A DNA stretch of 64,000 nucleotides from Sinorhizobium meliloti (GCF_035610345.1 NZ_CP141213.1:1674001-1738000); one strand, 5' to 3'; shown: positions 9,323 through 18,876, counted from the first letter of the stretch. The notes: generated from the sequence alone by a model not told the origin. Translations and numbers: made by a program.

Positions 9323-10093
9323 TCACTCCCACGTTTTCCAGGGCGCGTTGCCGCTGTCCCAAAGTGTCTGCAGGATGTGCTTCTCCCGCAACGTATCCAT
9401 GCATTGCCAGAAGGCTTCATGGCGGTACGCCATCAGTTGGCCAGCAGCCGCGAGCCGCTGCATGGGCGCGTGTTCAAACATGTCTTCGTCGCCGCCGATA
9501 TAATCGCGCACGCCCGGCTCAAGCACGAAGAACGCTCCGTTGATCCAACCTTCCGAAGCCTGCGGTTTCTCGGTGAATTCGACGACGCGGTTGCCGTCGA
9601 ACTGAATGTGTCCGTAGCGCGCAGGCGGACGCACCGCCGTCATTGTCGCGAGTTTGCCGTGGCTTCGGTGAAAGGCAACGAGTTCGTCCAGATCGATGTT
9701 CGAAACGCCGTCGCCCCACGTGAGCATGAAGGTACCGTTGTTCATCCAGTCGATCAGGCGCTTGATGCGGCCGCCCGTCAGCGTTTTGAGCCCAGTCTCG
9801 ACGAGATCGACGGACCAGTCCGGGGCAGCATTCGTGTGACGCCTCACGTTCCCGGTCGCCGCGTTAACCGTCAAAGTGCCACTAAGTGCGATGTAGTCGC
9901 TGAACCAGCGTTTGATGTACTCACCCTTATAGCCGAGCGCGATCGCAAACTCCCGATGGCCAAAGCGAGAGTAGTGCATCATGATGTGCCAGAGGATCGG
10001 CATGCCGCCGATCTCGACCATCGGCTTGGGTCGAACCTCCGTTTCTTCGGCCAGCCTCGTGCCGAAGCCACCAGCCAAGATACCCACTTTCAT
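9323..10093 (-). CDS. rfbF: glucose-1-phosphate cytidylyltransferase
   Basis: The 256-aa protein has the nucleotidyltransferase signature LAGGFGTRLAEETEVRPKP at its N-terminus, followed by IGGMPILWHIMMHYS, typical of RfbF/DdhA. It makes CDP-glucose from CTP and glucose-1-phosphate, the entry step to CDP-3,6-dideoxy and branched sugars. The ATG at 10093 begins exactly at MKVGILAGG and has GAGG upstream; an earlier in-frame start adds five residues only. It is the first gene of the minus-strand sugar operon and is divergent from the PIG-L gene 91 bp away, so the gap between them should hold two promoters. Confidence 0.93.
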   Translation of the reverse strand: MKVGILAGGFGTRLAEETEVRPKPMVEIGGMPILWHIMMHYSRFGHREFAIALGYKGEYIKRWFSDYIALSGTLTVNAATGNVRRHTNAAPDWSVDLVETGLKTLTGGRIKRLIDWMNNGTFMLTWGDGVSNIDLDELVAFHRSHGKLATMTAVRPPARYGHIQFDGNRVVEFTEKPQASEGWINGAFFVLEPGVRDYIGGDEDMFEHAPMQRLAAAGQLMAYRHEAFWQCMDTLREKHILQTLWDSGNAPWKTWE

Positions 10094-10184
10094 GAAGAAC
10101 CTCCTCACGAAGACTGTGTGCCTGACGCAGGCGATTTCAGCTACGATGCATGTTCAGCGCCGAGCAAACAACACGAGCGAACGG

Positions 10185-11024
10185 ATGATGGACACGCACA
10201 CCTGGGACGTCAGGCAGGCCCTTTGCACGATCCTCGATAGCCGTATGCGGCGTCGATTTAAGCCCTTTGATGTAGCGGATTGGTCCGCGTCGTCCGTCAT
10301 CTTCGCGCCGCATCCAGACGATGAGACGCTGGGTTGCGGCGGCGTTGCCGCCAAGAAGCTGGCTTCAGGCGTTGAGGTCCGCTTTGTTTTCGTTACCGAC
10401 GGCGCAGCGTCTCATCGGAGGCTCATCAGTCCTGAAGAATTGCGCTCCAGGAGGGAGGCCGAAGCGCTTGAGGCGGTCCACCGTCTCGGTGCCTCCGCCA
10501 AAAGTGTGACCTTCTTACGCTTTCCTGATGCGGAGGCATCTGGTCACATTCATGCGATAACGAAAGCGATCGTGCCGTTGCTTGAAAGATGGCGGCCGCA
10601 AAGCGTGTTTGTCACCCATGCAAAAGACCCGCCTTCCGACCATATCGCTGTCAACGCCGCCGTGCGGGCGGCACTTCGCCGGCATGATCGCCCGCTCACC
10701 GTCTTCGAATACCCGGTTTGGTATTGGTATCACTGGCCCTGGGTTCGTCCCGGGGGCGATCTTCCCGGCATGTGGCGAACCACCCTGCGGCAGACAATCA
10801 AGACCGTCGCCGGGCTGCGTGCGCTATCTGCACTCAACACGCTGGTCCCGATCGGCGACTTCCTCGACGTAAAGCGCCACGCACTGGCAGCACATGTTTC
10901 GCAGACGCAACGCCCGGAAGACAAGGATGATTGGCAGACACTTTCAGACCTCTCCAGCGGTGAGTTTGTTGCGCGGCTGCTTGCAGACCATGAAGTGTTC
11001 ACACGCTACCGGGTCAATTTTTAG
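10185..11024 (+). CDS. PIG-L family deacetylase
   Basis: The protein (about 279 aa) carries the zinc motif FAPHPDDETLGCGG and the second metal element DPPSDHIAV, which define the PIG-L/LmbE N-acetylglucosaminyl deacetylase family. It probably removes an acetyl group from an amino sugar, either on a precursor or in the glycan. The start is uncertain: ATG at 10185 or 10188 begins the conserved part, and 10146 is also in frame. A longer frame reaching 9981 runs antisense to rfbF and is not credible. Its 3' end overlaps the next gene by about 35 bp. Confidence 0.87.
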   Translation: MMDTHTWDVRQALCTILDSRMRRRFKPFDVADWSASSVIFAPHPDDETLGCGGVAAKKLASGVEVRFVFVTDGAASHRRLISPEELRSRREAEALEAVHRLGASAKSVTFLRFPDAEASGHIHAITKAIVPLLERWRPQSVFVTHAKDPPSDHIAVNAAVRAALRRHDRPLTVFEYPVWYWYHWPWVRPGGDLPGMWRTTLRQTIKTVAGLRALSALNTLVPIGDFLDVKRHALAAHVSQTQRPEDKDDWQTLSDLSSGEFVARLLADHEVFTRYRVNF

Positions 11025-13317
11025 CGAGCTGCGTCGTGCGGTCTTCATCCTTGCGGTAAGCGTCGCGACAACAAATTGCGATGTTAGCCATGGCAACGAA
11101 AATCCCCAAGATATAGCCCTTAATGGCCTTACGTTCGAACGGCAGGAAATCGCCGATCATTCGGGAGATGTGAAGCTCGTCGGCGACATTGATGGTGATG
11201 GTCAACTCGATTTTGTTCTCGGCGGACTTCCAGATGATCCGCTGTCATGGTGGCACGGTCCCGATCTGCGCAAGACCGCCATCGCCACCGCCCGCATCGA
11301 GTTCACTACCGATGGCGCGCTTGCCGATGTCGACGGCGATGGTGATCTCGACATTGTCACCGCCGACGGGCCTGACGGAGTTAATTTAATCTGGTTCGAA
11401 AATCCGCGCCCGAAAGGAGACCCGGCCGATGGTCACAATTGGAAACGCCACGAGATCGGAGCAGCCGGCGGTTGGGGCAAGGACATTAAGGCTGCCGATT
11501 TTGACGGCGACGGTCGTTTAGACATCGTCGTACGAGCGCCTGGTGAAGTAATGGTCTTTTTCCAGAACGAGCCGATCGCCTGGATCCGTGTCGCCTTTTC
11601 TTCCTTCAATCTGGGCGAAGAGGGCATGGCGATCGGAGACATCGACAGCGACGGCAATATCGACCTGGTCCTGTGCGGTGTATGGGCGCACAATCCCGGC
11701 GGAGTAGCGGCACGCGATGCACCTCAATGGCAGAGCTATCCGGTTGGCCCGTTCAACCCGGCATTCAAGGCGCTCGTTATCGATATCGACCAAGACGGGC
11801 GTGTCGACATTCTGTCGTCGAGTTCAGAGCACACGGCTGATGTCGCGTGGTTCCGCGCCGAAAACGGACCGTCTGGCCATTGGGTCCGCCATGTCATTCA
11901 ACCAGCCGTGGCAGGTGCTCACACGCTACAGGCAGCCGACATGGACAGGGATGGCGATATCGACATTGTGGTCGGGCAAATGCATCAGACGGAGGAGCGG
12001 ACCCTCGCCGTCCATTATAACCTTGACGGTCGCGGAACGCGCTGGACCCGGCAGATCATAGACGATACCGGTTTGCACAACGGCGTTGTCGCGGACGTCG
12101 ATAGCGACGACGATTTCGATATCTATGGCGCCAACTGGGCGGGTCATCCGCCCCTCAGGGTCTGGATCAACCTTCTCAACACGCCCGCCCCGATCCGTCG
12201 GCTCGATAGGTGGGTCTATCACCGGATCACGAACGCGCATGTGCGTTCTTTCGGGCTGGCCTTCGCCGATATGGATGGCGACGGGCGAATGGACATTGTG
12301 TCCGGCCCGTTTTGGTACCGTCAGCCACCCTTGCCGTGGCAGAAGGGGTGGGAGCAGATCCGGCTGGGCGAAGGATTGGACGCGGTCGGAGCCCTCGATT
12401 TTGACGGCGACGGGCACGCGGAAGCCACCGCCCAGCGCAACAGGGGCAAAACGTTGCAATTCCATTGGCTGAAAACTGTCGATGCTGTAGCGCACAAGTT
12501 CGAAGAGCACGTAATTGGCGAGGTGCCTGCAGCGACGCATGACCTCGGCTCGCAAGGCCACGTATTCGCACAGATCGTTGAAGGAGGTCTTCCGGAGCTG
12601 GCGGTCTCGAGCGGTGGCGGGGTCTTCTATTTCACGATCCCCGAGGATCCGGCTGCTCCCTGGCCGAGGGCGCGCATCTGCGCAGAGGCCTCCGATGAGG
12701 GAATAGCCTTCACCGATCTCGATGGCGATGGCCTGATTGACCTCGTCGCCTCGACGGGGGAAACCAAGGAGGTCGCCTGGTGGCGCAACCCCGGCGATGG
12801 TTCGGAAGATTGGCAGCGACGGGACGTCGCGAAAGTGCCAGAAATGATTTACCCGGATCGGGTGGCGGCGGCTGACCTCGACGGCGACGGTCACCCGGAC
12901 ATCGTCGTGACGGAGGAAAACGGCGCCGCTGACGGTGCGCGGGCCTCTTGGTGGCGCGGCCCAGCCACTGCCTCATTCGATTGGGAGCGGCACGAAATCA
13001 CTTCGCGAGGCTCACTCAACAGCCTTTCGGTCGCTGATATGGACGGCGATGGCAGGTTGGACCTAGTCATGGCCGAGCACCGCGGCGCGCTTCGGATGTC
13101 GGTTTGGCGCAATGTGGGCGGCGGAAATTTTATCGAGCAGTTGATCGGGGAAGGTTTCGAAAGCCATCTCGGCGCGCGCGCGGTCGATCTCGACGGCGAT
13201 GGCGATCTCGACATCGTTTCGATCGGATGGGACGCCCCGGGTGCCATCCATGCCTGGCGTAATGATGCGGTCGAGCAAATGCCGGCGGCCCCTGAACCGA
13301 GCCAGTTACGACGATAA
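10990..13317 (+). CDS. FG-GAP/VCBS repeat beta-propeller protein
   Basis: The roughly 775-aa protein contains 13 Asp-rich loops of the DxDxDGxxD type, for example DIDGDGQLDF, DVDGDGDLDI, DMDGDGRMDI and DLDGDGHPDI, spaced about 50-70 residues apart. These are the calcium sites of FG-GAP/VCBS integrin-alpha-like propellers. The N-terminus (from ATG 10990) has a short hydrophobic run, RRAVFILAVSVA, then TTNC, which hints at export, possibly as a lipoprotein, though the lipobox is not canonical. The long overlap with the PIG-L gene suggests coupling. A role in binding extracellular polysaccharide is likely, not proven. Confidence 0.85.
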   Translation: MKCSHATGSIFSELRRAVFILAVSVATTNCDVSHGNENPQDIALNGLTFERQEIADHSGDVKLVGDIDGDGQLDFVLGGLPDDPLSWWHGPDLRKTAIATARIEFTTDGALADVDGDGDLDIVTADGPDGVNLIWFENPRPKGDPADGHNWKRHEIGAAGGWGKDIKAADFDGDGRLDIVVRAPGEVMVFFQNEPIAWIRVAFSSFNLGEEGMAIGDIDSDGNIDLVLCGVWAHNPGGVAARDAPQWQSYPVGPFNPAFKALVIDIDQDGRVDILSSSSEHTADVAWFRAENGPSGHWVRHVIQPAVAGAHTLQAADMDRDGDIDIVVGQMHQTEERTLAVHYNLDGRGTRWTRQIIDDTGLHNGVVADVDSDDDFDIYGANWAGHPPLRVWINLLNTPAPIRRLDRWVYHRITNAHVRSFGLAFADMDGDGRMDIVSGPFWYRQPPLPWQKGWEQIRLGEGLDAVGALDFDGDGHAEATAQRNRGKTLQFHWLKTVDAVAHKFEEHVIGEVPAATHDLGSQGHVFAQIVEGGLPELAVSSGGGVFYFTIPEDPAAPWPRARICAEASDEGIAFTDLDGDGLIDLVASTGETKEVAWWRNPGDGSEDWQRRDVAKVPEMIYPDRVAAADLDGDGHPDIVVTEENGAADGARASWWRGPATASFDWERHEITSRGSLNSLSVADMDGDGRLDLVMAEHRGALRMSVWRNVGGGNFIEQLIGEGFESHLGARAVDLDGDGDLDIVSIGWDAPGAIHAWRNDAVEQMPAAPEPSQLRR

Positions 13318-13483
13318 GGTGCATTGCTCACTGCGAGGGATGCACGCGTTAATCAATCGGCGTACTGCCACCAACCCGATGTAGGTCTCGATGGAGCTTG
13401 GCGGATTTGCCATTATCAAGGTAGTCGGCTCCGTTTCCGAGCCGAGGCAGGAATGATTGACCGACACAACGGAGAATGGGGCC

Positions 13484-14230
13484 ATGAGACTGGTTTCAAG
13501 GCTGCTTGACCTTTTTTCGGAAAGACGTGTGGTTGCCACGGGAGAGGCCGCCGGATTGACGCTGGTCTCTAGAGATGCCGATCCGGACTTCAGGCGCGGT
13601 ACCTATGAGCGCCCAATCCAACAGGCGATTGCATCGAATTTGGCGCCTGGTGGCGCCTTCTTCGATATCGGCGCCAATATCGGCTTCTTCTCCCTCATCG
13701 CTGCGCGCCGGGTCGGAAGGGAAGGCCAAGTCTACGCTTTTGAGCCGGTGCCGAGGAATGCCGCCGCGATCCGTCGAAGCGCGCAGCTCAACGGCTTCGA
13801 CGCCATTCGGGTGTTCCCCGAAGCTGTTGGGGCTACGACCGGCCGGGCAGAGCTTCTGTTGGCGCGCCACATCGGGGGCGCTGCACTTGCCTCGGCCGAG
13901 GCACCACCCGATATGAACGGCTATCTTGAAGTCGATGTGACAACACTTGACGACGCGATCGCCCGGCACGGCCTGCGGCCCCCGTCGCTGGTCAAGATTG
14001 ATGTCGAAGGTGCCGAGATTGAGGTCCTTCGCGGCATGACGGAAACCTTGCGAGCCCATCGACCGAGTATCATCTACGAAATCGATGACGCGACGCGCGA
14101 TGGTCTTGACCGTAAGGCTCGCCAAATCGCCGCGCTTCTGACATCGGCCGGCTATGTTCTCGCAGCACTGCCGCCGTCCTATACCGAGCAGTCTTGGCAC
14201 GTCCAACATTTGTTCGCGGAAGCAATGTAA
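13484..14230 (+). CDS. FkbM family methyltransferase
   Basis: The 248-aa protein has the FkbM-type SAM fold: FFDIGANIGFFSL (motif I), YAFEPVPRN (motif II), and VKIDVEGAEIEVL (the late FkbM motif). In polysaccharide clusters FkbM proteins usually O-methylate a sugar, often capping the chain. ATG 13484 is preferred over an upstream TTG because GGAG sits 9 bp before it. It follows the FG-GAP gene by 166 bp. Confidence 0.9.
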   Translation: MRLVSRLLDLFSERRVVATGEAAGLTLVSRDADPDFRRGTYERPIQQAIASNLAPGGAFFDIGANIGFFSLIAARRVGREGQVYAFEPVPRNAAAIRRSAQLNGFDAIRVFPEAVGATTGRAELLLARHIGGAALASAEAPPDMNGYLEVDVTTLDDAIARHGLRPPSLVKIDVEGAEIEVLRGMTETLRAHRPSIIYEIDDATRDGLDRKARQIAALLTSAGYVLAALPPSYTEQSWHVQHLFAEAM

Positions 14231-14270
14231 CCGCGCTAGGTGCCGGGATATGATGGGAGGCGAGAAGAGC

Positions 14271-14888
14271 ATGTACAGACAAGCGCGAAATGCGGTGCGC
14301 GACCTCCTTCGGAGGCGCGCGCCCTATCTGATTCGCTACATCAGTACGTTTCATCTCACCGATGACCGCATACTCCTCGAGACGGTTATTCTCCCCTATC
14401 TGCGCGACGATCCTGCTGTAAAACGTGTCCTGTTTGTCGGCTGCGAGTGGTACACGAAGCCTTGTGAATCGAAGTTTCGCGCCAAGGAATATTGGACGAT
14501 CGACATAGATCCCAATAAGCGCCGCTTCGGTGCGCGACGCCATATGGTTGACGCTCTGAGGAACCTGGAACGGCATAGGCCCGCCGATTACTTCGACGCG
14601 GTTATCTGCAACGGCGTCTTCATGAAAACGGCAATCGAAACGCGCGACGACGCTGAAGCCTCGTTCCGGGCATGCTGGCGTTGTCTGCGCCCCGGCGGCT
14701 GGTTCGTTCTCGGCTGGAATGACGTCGACGAGTTGCGCCCCTATCCTCCCTCGGAGAGCCCGACGCTTGCGGCTTTTACGCGCACTTCATTTCCCCCGCT
14801 AGGTGCGAGCGAGCATCGGACGGACACAAGCTACGGACACACTTATACGTTTTTCAGGAAGTCTGAAGCCATTCAGGAAGGCATTTAA
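14271..14888 (+). CDS. class I SAM-dependent methyltransferase, divergent
   Basis: The 205-aa protein looks like a methyltransferase type 11 domain: RVLFVGCEWYT where motif I normally has a Gly-rich loop, WTIDIDPNK as the acidic motif, FDAVICNGV, then RCLRPGGWFVLGWND. The Gly-rich loop is degenerate (VGCEW), so activity is less certain than for its neighbours. The ATG at 14271 follows GGGAGG by about 10 bp. It is downstream of FkbM by 40 bp and is likely the last gene of that transcript, facing the GT4 gene. Confidence 0.75.
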   Translation: MYRQARNAVRDLLRRRAPYLIRYISTFHLTDDRILLETVILPYLRDDPAVKRVLFVGCEWYTKPCESKFRAKEYWTIDIDPNKRRFGARRHMVDALRNLERHRPADYFDAVICNGVFMKTAIETRDDAEASFRACWRCLRPGGWFVLGWNDVDELRPYPPSESPTLAAFTRTSFPPLGASEHRTDTSYGHTYTFFRKSEAIQEGI

Positions 14889-14970
14889 GGGCGGGCATTC
14901 GTGTCATTTCAAAGCGTTGGATAGTATATGACCGGATTGAGGAAACTACGAAACAAAGCATGGAGCTAGC

Positions 14971-16236
14971 TTAGCTACTAGGGTCTCCTGTGCTCACCCG
15001 CTCATAAACGGACCTTAGCCGCTCCGCGCGCGCGCCCCAAGAATAAAGCGCCACGGCGCGCTCGCGTCCTTCGTTCCCCATTCCTCTTGCGCGGGCGGGA
15101 TCATCCAGAACGGTGATCAGTGCCTGCGAGAGTTCGCCCGGAGCATCGGCCTCCACCAACATCCCGGTATGTCCGTCCAGGATGGATTCACACATACCCC
15201 CGACCCGCGTTCCCACCACCGGAATTCCGCAGGCCATTCCTTCCACGACAGAAATCCCAAAGCTCTCGCTGAGCGACGGATTCACCACGATATCGGCGTC
15301 GTGGTAGGCCGCAACGAGTTCCTTGTGGGACACATTGCCAACGAATCGGATCCGATCCCGTAGCCTGTGGCGATCTATGAGTTCGTCCAGGTGTTCCTGA
15401 TATCTGCATCTGTTCCATTGGTCGTAGAAACGGTTGAGATCTATGACACGGGGGTCTGACGAGAGGCTGGTCAGGAAGTCAACAGGGAGAGGAGAATAGG
15501 GCCCCGCGATCCGCAGTTCCACGTCCGGGAAGCGCAGCGCGACTTCACTGAAGGCCTCTACGAGCGTGTGAAGCCCCTTTTCTGGTGATATTCGCCCGAC
15601 GAACAGGATTACACGCCCGGTTCTTGGGTCACCTGGTGCTCCCGCTTCGCCCGGCCGAAAATGGAAGACATCGACGCCATTGCCGACAGAGGCAACAGCT
15701 CCGGGATAGTCCGGGAATGCAGAACGAAATGTTTCGGCTATGTGATCGCTGACGGCGACCACGGCATCCACTACCTCAAGTTGGGAGGCCACCTGATCCC
15801 GGTCACGCTGCGACAACCACTCGCATTGCATCTCGAGCACGAGCCTATGAGATGAGCCAGGCGCCTTTAGAGCCCGGCTCCACTTCCAATAGTTCATCAG
15901 ATGGACGATATCCGGCCTGTCCAAGGCCAGATAACGACGAATTTCGTTCCTATATTGGGAATGGTCGTCAGCCTTCCGGTCCAGTTGCGCCCAACGCGCC
16001 GAGCGAGGAAACTCGCGGATAACCTTCTGCAGCAGCCTGTCGCGCCGTACCGGAGCTCGCCGCAAAGCGAACGGCAGGTCCGCGGGAACTCTGTCGTCCC
16101 GGTAGTGTCTTCCATAGACCGTGATATGCAAGCTGTCACTGAGATGAAGCGCAGTATTGTAGACAATCAGCCCGATCGAATTCTGAACCGGCGGGAAAAG
16201 TCTATCGTAGGGCTGCCCGACATAGACCAGCTTCAT
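14971..16236 (-). CDS. glycosyltransferase family 4 (GT-B)
   Basis: The 421-aa protein shows the GT4 C-terminal donor site: ILFVGRISPEKGLHTL, IRFVGNVSHKELVAAY and the E-x7-E element in SESFGISVVEGMACG. The N-terminal half has VYVGQPYDRLFPPVQNSI, the usual acceptor-side Rossmann start. It should add one sugar to the repeat unit at the membrane. It is 20 bp downstream of the SDR gene at 16256-17221, so the two are probably co-transcribed. Confidence 0.92.
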   Translation of the reverse strand: MKLVYVGQPYDRLFPPVQNSIGLIVYNTALHLSDSLHITVYGRHYRDDRVPADLPFALRRAPVRRDRLLQKVIREFPRSARWAQLDRKADDHSQYRNEIRRYLALDRPDIVHLMNYWKWSRALKAPGSSHRLVLEMQCEWLSQRDRDQVASQLEVVDAVVAVSDHIAETFRSAFPDYPGAVASVGNGVDVFHFRPGEAGAPGDPRTGRVILFVGRISPEKGLHTLVEAFSEVALRFPDVELRIAGPYSPLPVDFLTSLSSDPRVIDLNRFYDQWNRCRYQEHLDELIDRHRLRDRIRFVGNVSHKELVAAYHDADIVVNPSLSESFGISVVEGMACGIPVVGTRVGGMCESILDGHTGMLVEADAPGELSQALITVLDDPARARGMGNEGRERAVALYSWGARAERLRSVYERVSTGDPSS

Positions 16237-16255
16237 TCATGCCCCCAACGTCTGC

Positions 16256-17221
16256 TCACGCGACTTTTCTGAGCTCAGGAGAGCTTTCCGACTTGGAGAC
16301 GTGTTCGGCAAGGCGCCTGATGCCCTCTTCGAGTGGAACCAAGGAACGGTTCAAGAGTGCCTTCATCTTACTCGTGTCAGGGCACCGGCGCGTCATGTCG
16401 CCCTCTGCAAGCGGCGGACGGAACTCCAATTTCGACGATGAGCCCAGCACACCGATGACAATTTCGGCGAGTTGTCGAATGCTCACTTCCAGATCGCTGC
16501 CGACGTTGATGACATCGTTCTCGTGCGAGCGAGTTCGGTGCACCGCAATGCACGTGTCAACCGTGTCGTCAACATAACAGAAGGTGCGCGTTTGCGAACC
16601 ATCCCCGTAAATGGTCAGGGGCTCGCCGAGAAGTGCAGTACGCACAAATCGCGGCAGCACGAAATCTTCGCTCTGGCGCGGTCCATAGGTGTTGAAGAAG
16701 CGGAAAATCGTGAAGGGGAGTCCGAATTCACGCTGATAGGTGCGTAGATAGACTTCTCCAAGATTCTTCACGACAGCATATGGCAAGCGCGAGTTCAGCG
16801 GCGTGGTGTTCTCATTTTGGGGAATCTCAAATGGCTCCCCATAAACTTCTGATGAGGAAGCGAAGTACACACGCTCGGCGCCCGTGTTCTTGCACAGTCT
16901 CAGCACGTTCTCTATTCCGGCAATATCGCGCAGTACGAGTAATGGGTTTGCCAAGGTGCGCTGCACGCCGACGACGGCTGCGAAATGGAAGACATGTGTG
17001 AAATGGAAGCGATAGAACAAGGAGGAGATGTCGTCGAAATCGTTCGCATCCGCCTTTATGACGGTCAGGTTTCCGGCGTCGATTTGTACTTTATCGCGAC
17101 TGCCGGTCGACAAGTTGTCAGCCACGACCACTTGGGTCTGAGGGAGTTTGACCAAGGCGCGAGTGAGTGCGCTGCCGATGTTGCCCGCACCTCCGGTGAT
17201 CAAAATTGACTGTGTCATCAT
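16256..17221 (-). CDS. NAD-dependent nucleotide-sugar epimerase/decarboxylase (SDR)
   Basis: The 321-aa protein opens with SILITGGAGNIGSAL, has VFHFAAVVGV, the catalytic Ser in VYFASSSEVYG, and YAVVK for YxxxK, then FNTYGPRQ and TRTFCYVDD. These features fit the UDP-glucose 4-epimerase or UDP-glucuronate decarboxylase group of extended SDRs. The presence of a UDP-sugar 6-dehydrogenase across the intergenic gap makes a UDP-uronic-acid substrate possible, but this is inference. Confidence 0.88.
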   Translation of the reverse strand: MMTQSILITGGAGNIGSALTRALVKLPQTQVVVADNLSTGSRDKVQIDAGNLTVIKADANDFDDISSLFYRFHFTHVFHFAAVVGVQRTLANPLLVLRDIAGIENVLRLCKNTGAERVYFASSSEVYGEPFEIPQNENTTPLNSRLPYAVVKNLGEVYLRTYQREFGLPFTIFRFFNTYGPRQSEDFVLPRFVRTALLGEPLTIYGDGSQTRTFCYVDDTVDTCIAVHRTRSHENDVINVGSDLEVSIRQLAEIVIGVLGSSSKLEFRPPLAEGDMTRRCPDTSKMKALLNRSLVPLEEGIRRLAEHVSKSESSPELRKVA

Positions 17222-17526
17222 CCCACCTGTACCAAGCAGCCGATAGTGGCCGCCGATGCGTCGGCGCCATCCACAACACGCCCTGCCCGCTCATAAGCGG
17301 AGAAATGTCAAAGGCTCTTTGCTGCGCTCGAGATTGAGTGTCGCAGCGAACGATTTATTTGACAACTTCGGCTGGATAAGCATTTCGACTGTTCTCCTTT
17401 TGGCGCAACTCAACTTTTTTGAGTGTAGAGGGCCTCGCAGAATACATCCAATTTGCTGATTGCCGGGAACTACTTCACTGCAATAATTGAGACGATGCTC
17501 CATTCTCGACATGGGGACGAAAGCAT
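17222..17526. promoter_or_regulatory. divergent intergenic region between SDR and UDP-sugar dehydrogenase
   Basis: This 305-bp gap separates two divergent glycan genes and is AT-rich near its right end, so it should carry both promoters. A small dyad, ACTCAA-CTTTT-TTGAGT, lies at 17408-17424; it could be an operator or the base of a weak hairpin. No gene is seen. Confidence 0.4.
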
Positions 17527-18876
17527 ATGCAACACATGAACACTGGTCCTGATGCCGAAGAACTGCTGAACCGCATCCGGACGCGGGACTGCACGATCGG
17601 CATCATGGGGCTTGGATATGTCGGGTTGCCGCTCGCTCTGAGCTCGCTTGAGGCGGGATTCAGGGTTATCGGTTTCGACATCGACCAGTCGCGGGTCGCG
17701 CTGCTTAACCGTGGCGAAAGCGGAATAAAGCATCTGCCTGGCCCAGCCATCCAACAGGCTGTTGACAGCAAGCGGTTTCGCGCCACGAGCGATTTCTCTG
17801 CGTTGAGCATGCCTGATGCGATCCTGATAGCGGTTCCGACGCCGCTTACCAGAAATCGGGAGCCAAACCTGTCGTTTGTCGAAAACAGCGCGAGGGCGAT
17901 CGCTGACCGGCTCCGTCCTGGGCAACTTGTCGTCTTAGAGTCGACCACTTGGCCAGGCACGACACGAGAAATCGTGCGGCCGCTGCTGGAAGCGACGAAC
18001 CTTGTTCTCGGAAAGGATTTTTATCTTGCATATTCGCCCGAGCGCGAAGACCCCGGAAACGAAGTGCACACTACCACCAGTGTTCCGAAGGTGATCGGCG
18101 CCGACGATCCGTCTTCACTGGAAATTGCGCAAGCACTGTACAGCCAGATTATCGTGCGGACTGTTCCGGTGACTTCAACCGCAACCGCGGAGGCGGTCAA
18201 GCTAACGGAGAACATATTTCGCTCCGTGAACATTGCCTTGGTCAACGAGCTGAAGGTCATCTTCGACCGGATGGGCATCGATGTTTGGGAAGTGATCGAA
18301 GCCGCCAAGACAAAGCCGTTCGGATATATGGCGTTCTACCCAGGACCAGGTCTCGGCGGCCACTGCATCCCCATCGACCCGTTCTACCTGACATGGAAGG
18401 CTCGCGAGTACGAAGTAGCAACGCGCTTCATAGAATTAGCTGGAGAGGTCAACACGAACATGCCGCACTACGTTGTTGACCGCCTTGTGGAGGCTTTGGA
18501 CCGCAAAGCCCGCCGCGGCTTGAACGAATCTCGGATCCTATTGATCGGGATGGCTTACAAGAAGAATGTGGGGGATACACGAGAGAGCCCGTCGCTGAGG
18601 CTAATCGACCTGATGGAGCGACGGGGCGCAGTCGTTGACTACCACGACCCTTACGTGCCTGAGATTCCCGCCACAAGAGAGTATGCCGCGTTAGCAGGTC
18701 GGCGCTCGGTGGATATTTCAGCCGACCGCCTGGCCTCGTTTGATGCCATTGTCATCACGACAGATCATGATGCCATTGATTGGGGAACCGTCGTTGAAGG
18801 TGCAAAGCTGGTGGTCGACACCAGAAATGTCTGTGCACGCTTCCATGTGAGCGCCCCTAATGTAATAAAGGCATAA
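17527..18876 (+). CDS. UDP-N-acetylhexosamine 6-dehydrogenase (WbpA/TviB-like)
   Basis: The 449-aa protein has the UDP-sugar dehydrogenase layout: NAD fold IGIMGLGYVGLPLA near residue 24, LVVLESTTWPGTT, LAYSPERE, the catalytic Cys280 in GLGGHCIPIDP, and the C-terminal domain starting at ILLIGMAYKKNVGD. The GHCIPIDPFYL variant is that of UDP-GlcNAc/ManNAc 6-dehydrogenases. It oxidises C6 to a uronic acid using two NAD+. A GGGGA ribosome site precedes the ATG. This supplies an acidic amino-sugar to the surface polymer. Confidence 0.92.
   Translation: MQHMNTGPDAEELLNRIRTRDCTIGIMGLGYVGLPLALSSLEAGFRVIGFDIDQSRVALLNRGESGIKHLPGPAIQQAVDSKRFRATSDFSALSMPDAILIAVPTPLTRNREPNLSFVENSARAIADRLRPGQLVVLESTTWPGTTREIVRPLLEATNLVLGKDFYLAYSPEREDPGNEVHTTTSVPKVIGADDPSSLEIAQALYSQIIVRTVPVTSTATAEAVKLTENIFRSVNIALVNELKVIFDRMGIDVWEVIEAAKTKPFGYMAFYPGPGLGGHCIPIDPFYLTWKAREYEVATRFIELAGEVNTNMPHYVVDRLVEALDRKARRGLNESRILLIGMAYKKNVGDTRESPSLRLIDLMERRGAVVDYHDPYVPEIPATREYAALAGRRSVDISADRLASFDAIVITTDHDAIDWGTVVEGAKLVVDTRNVCARFHVSAPNVIKA

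Noticed and set aside
9981..10184. N-terminal extension of the PIG-L gene to 9981
   Set aside because: It would run antisense through the start of rfbF and adds no conserved residues.
11170..13260. Repeated GATGGCGATGG-like DNA pattern, considered as a tandem DNA repeat or CRISPR-like array
   Set aside because: It is the codon pattern of the protein-level DxDxDG loops; spacing varies by tens of bases and there are no constant repeats.
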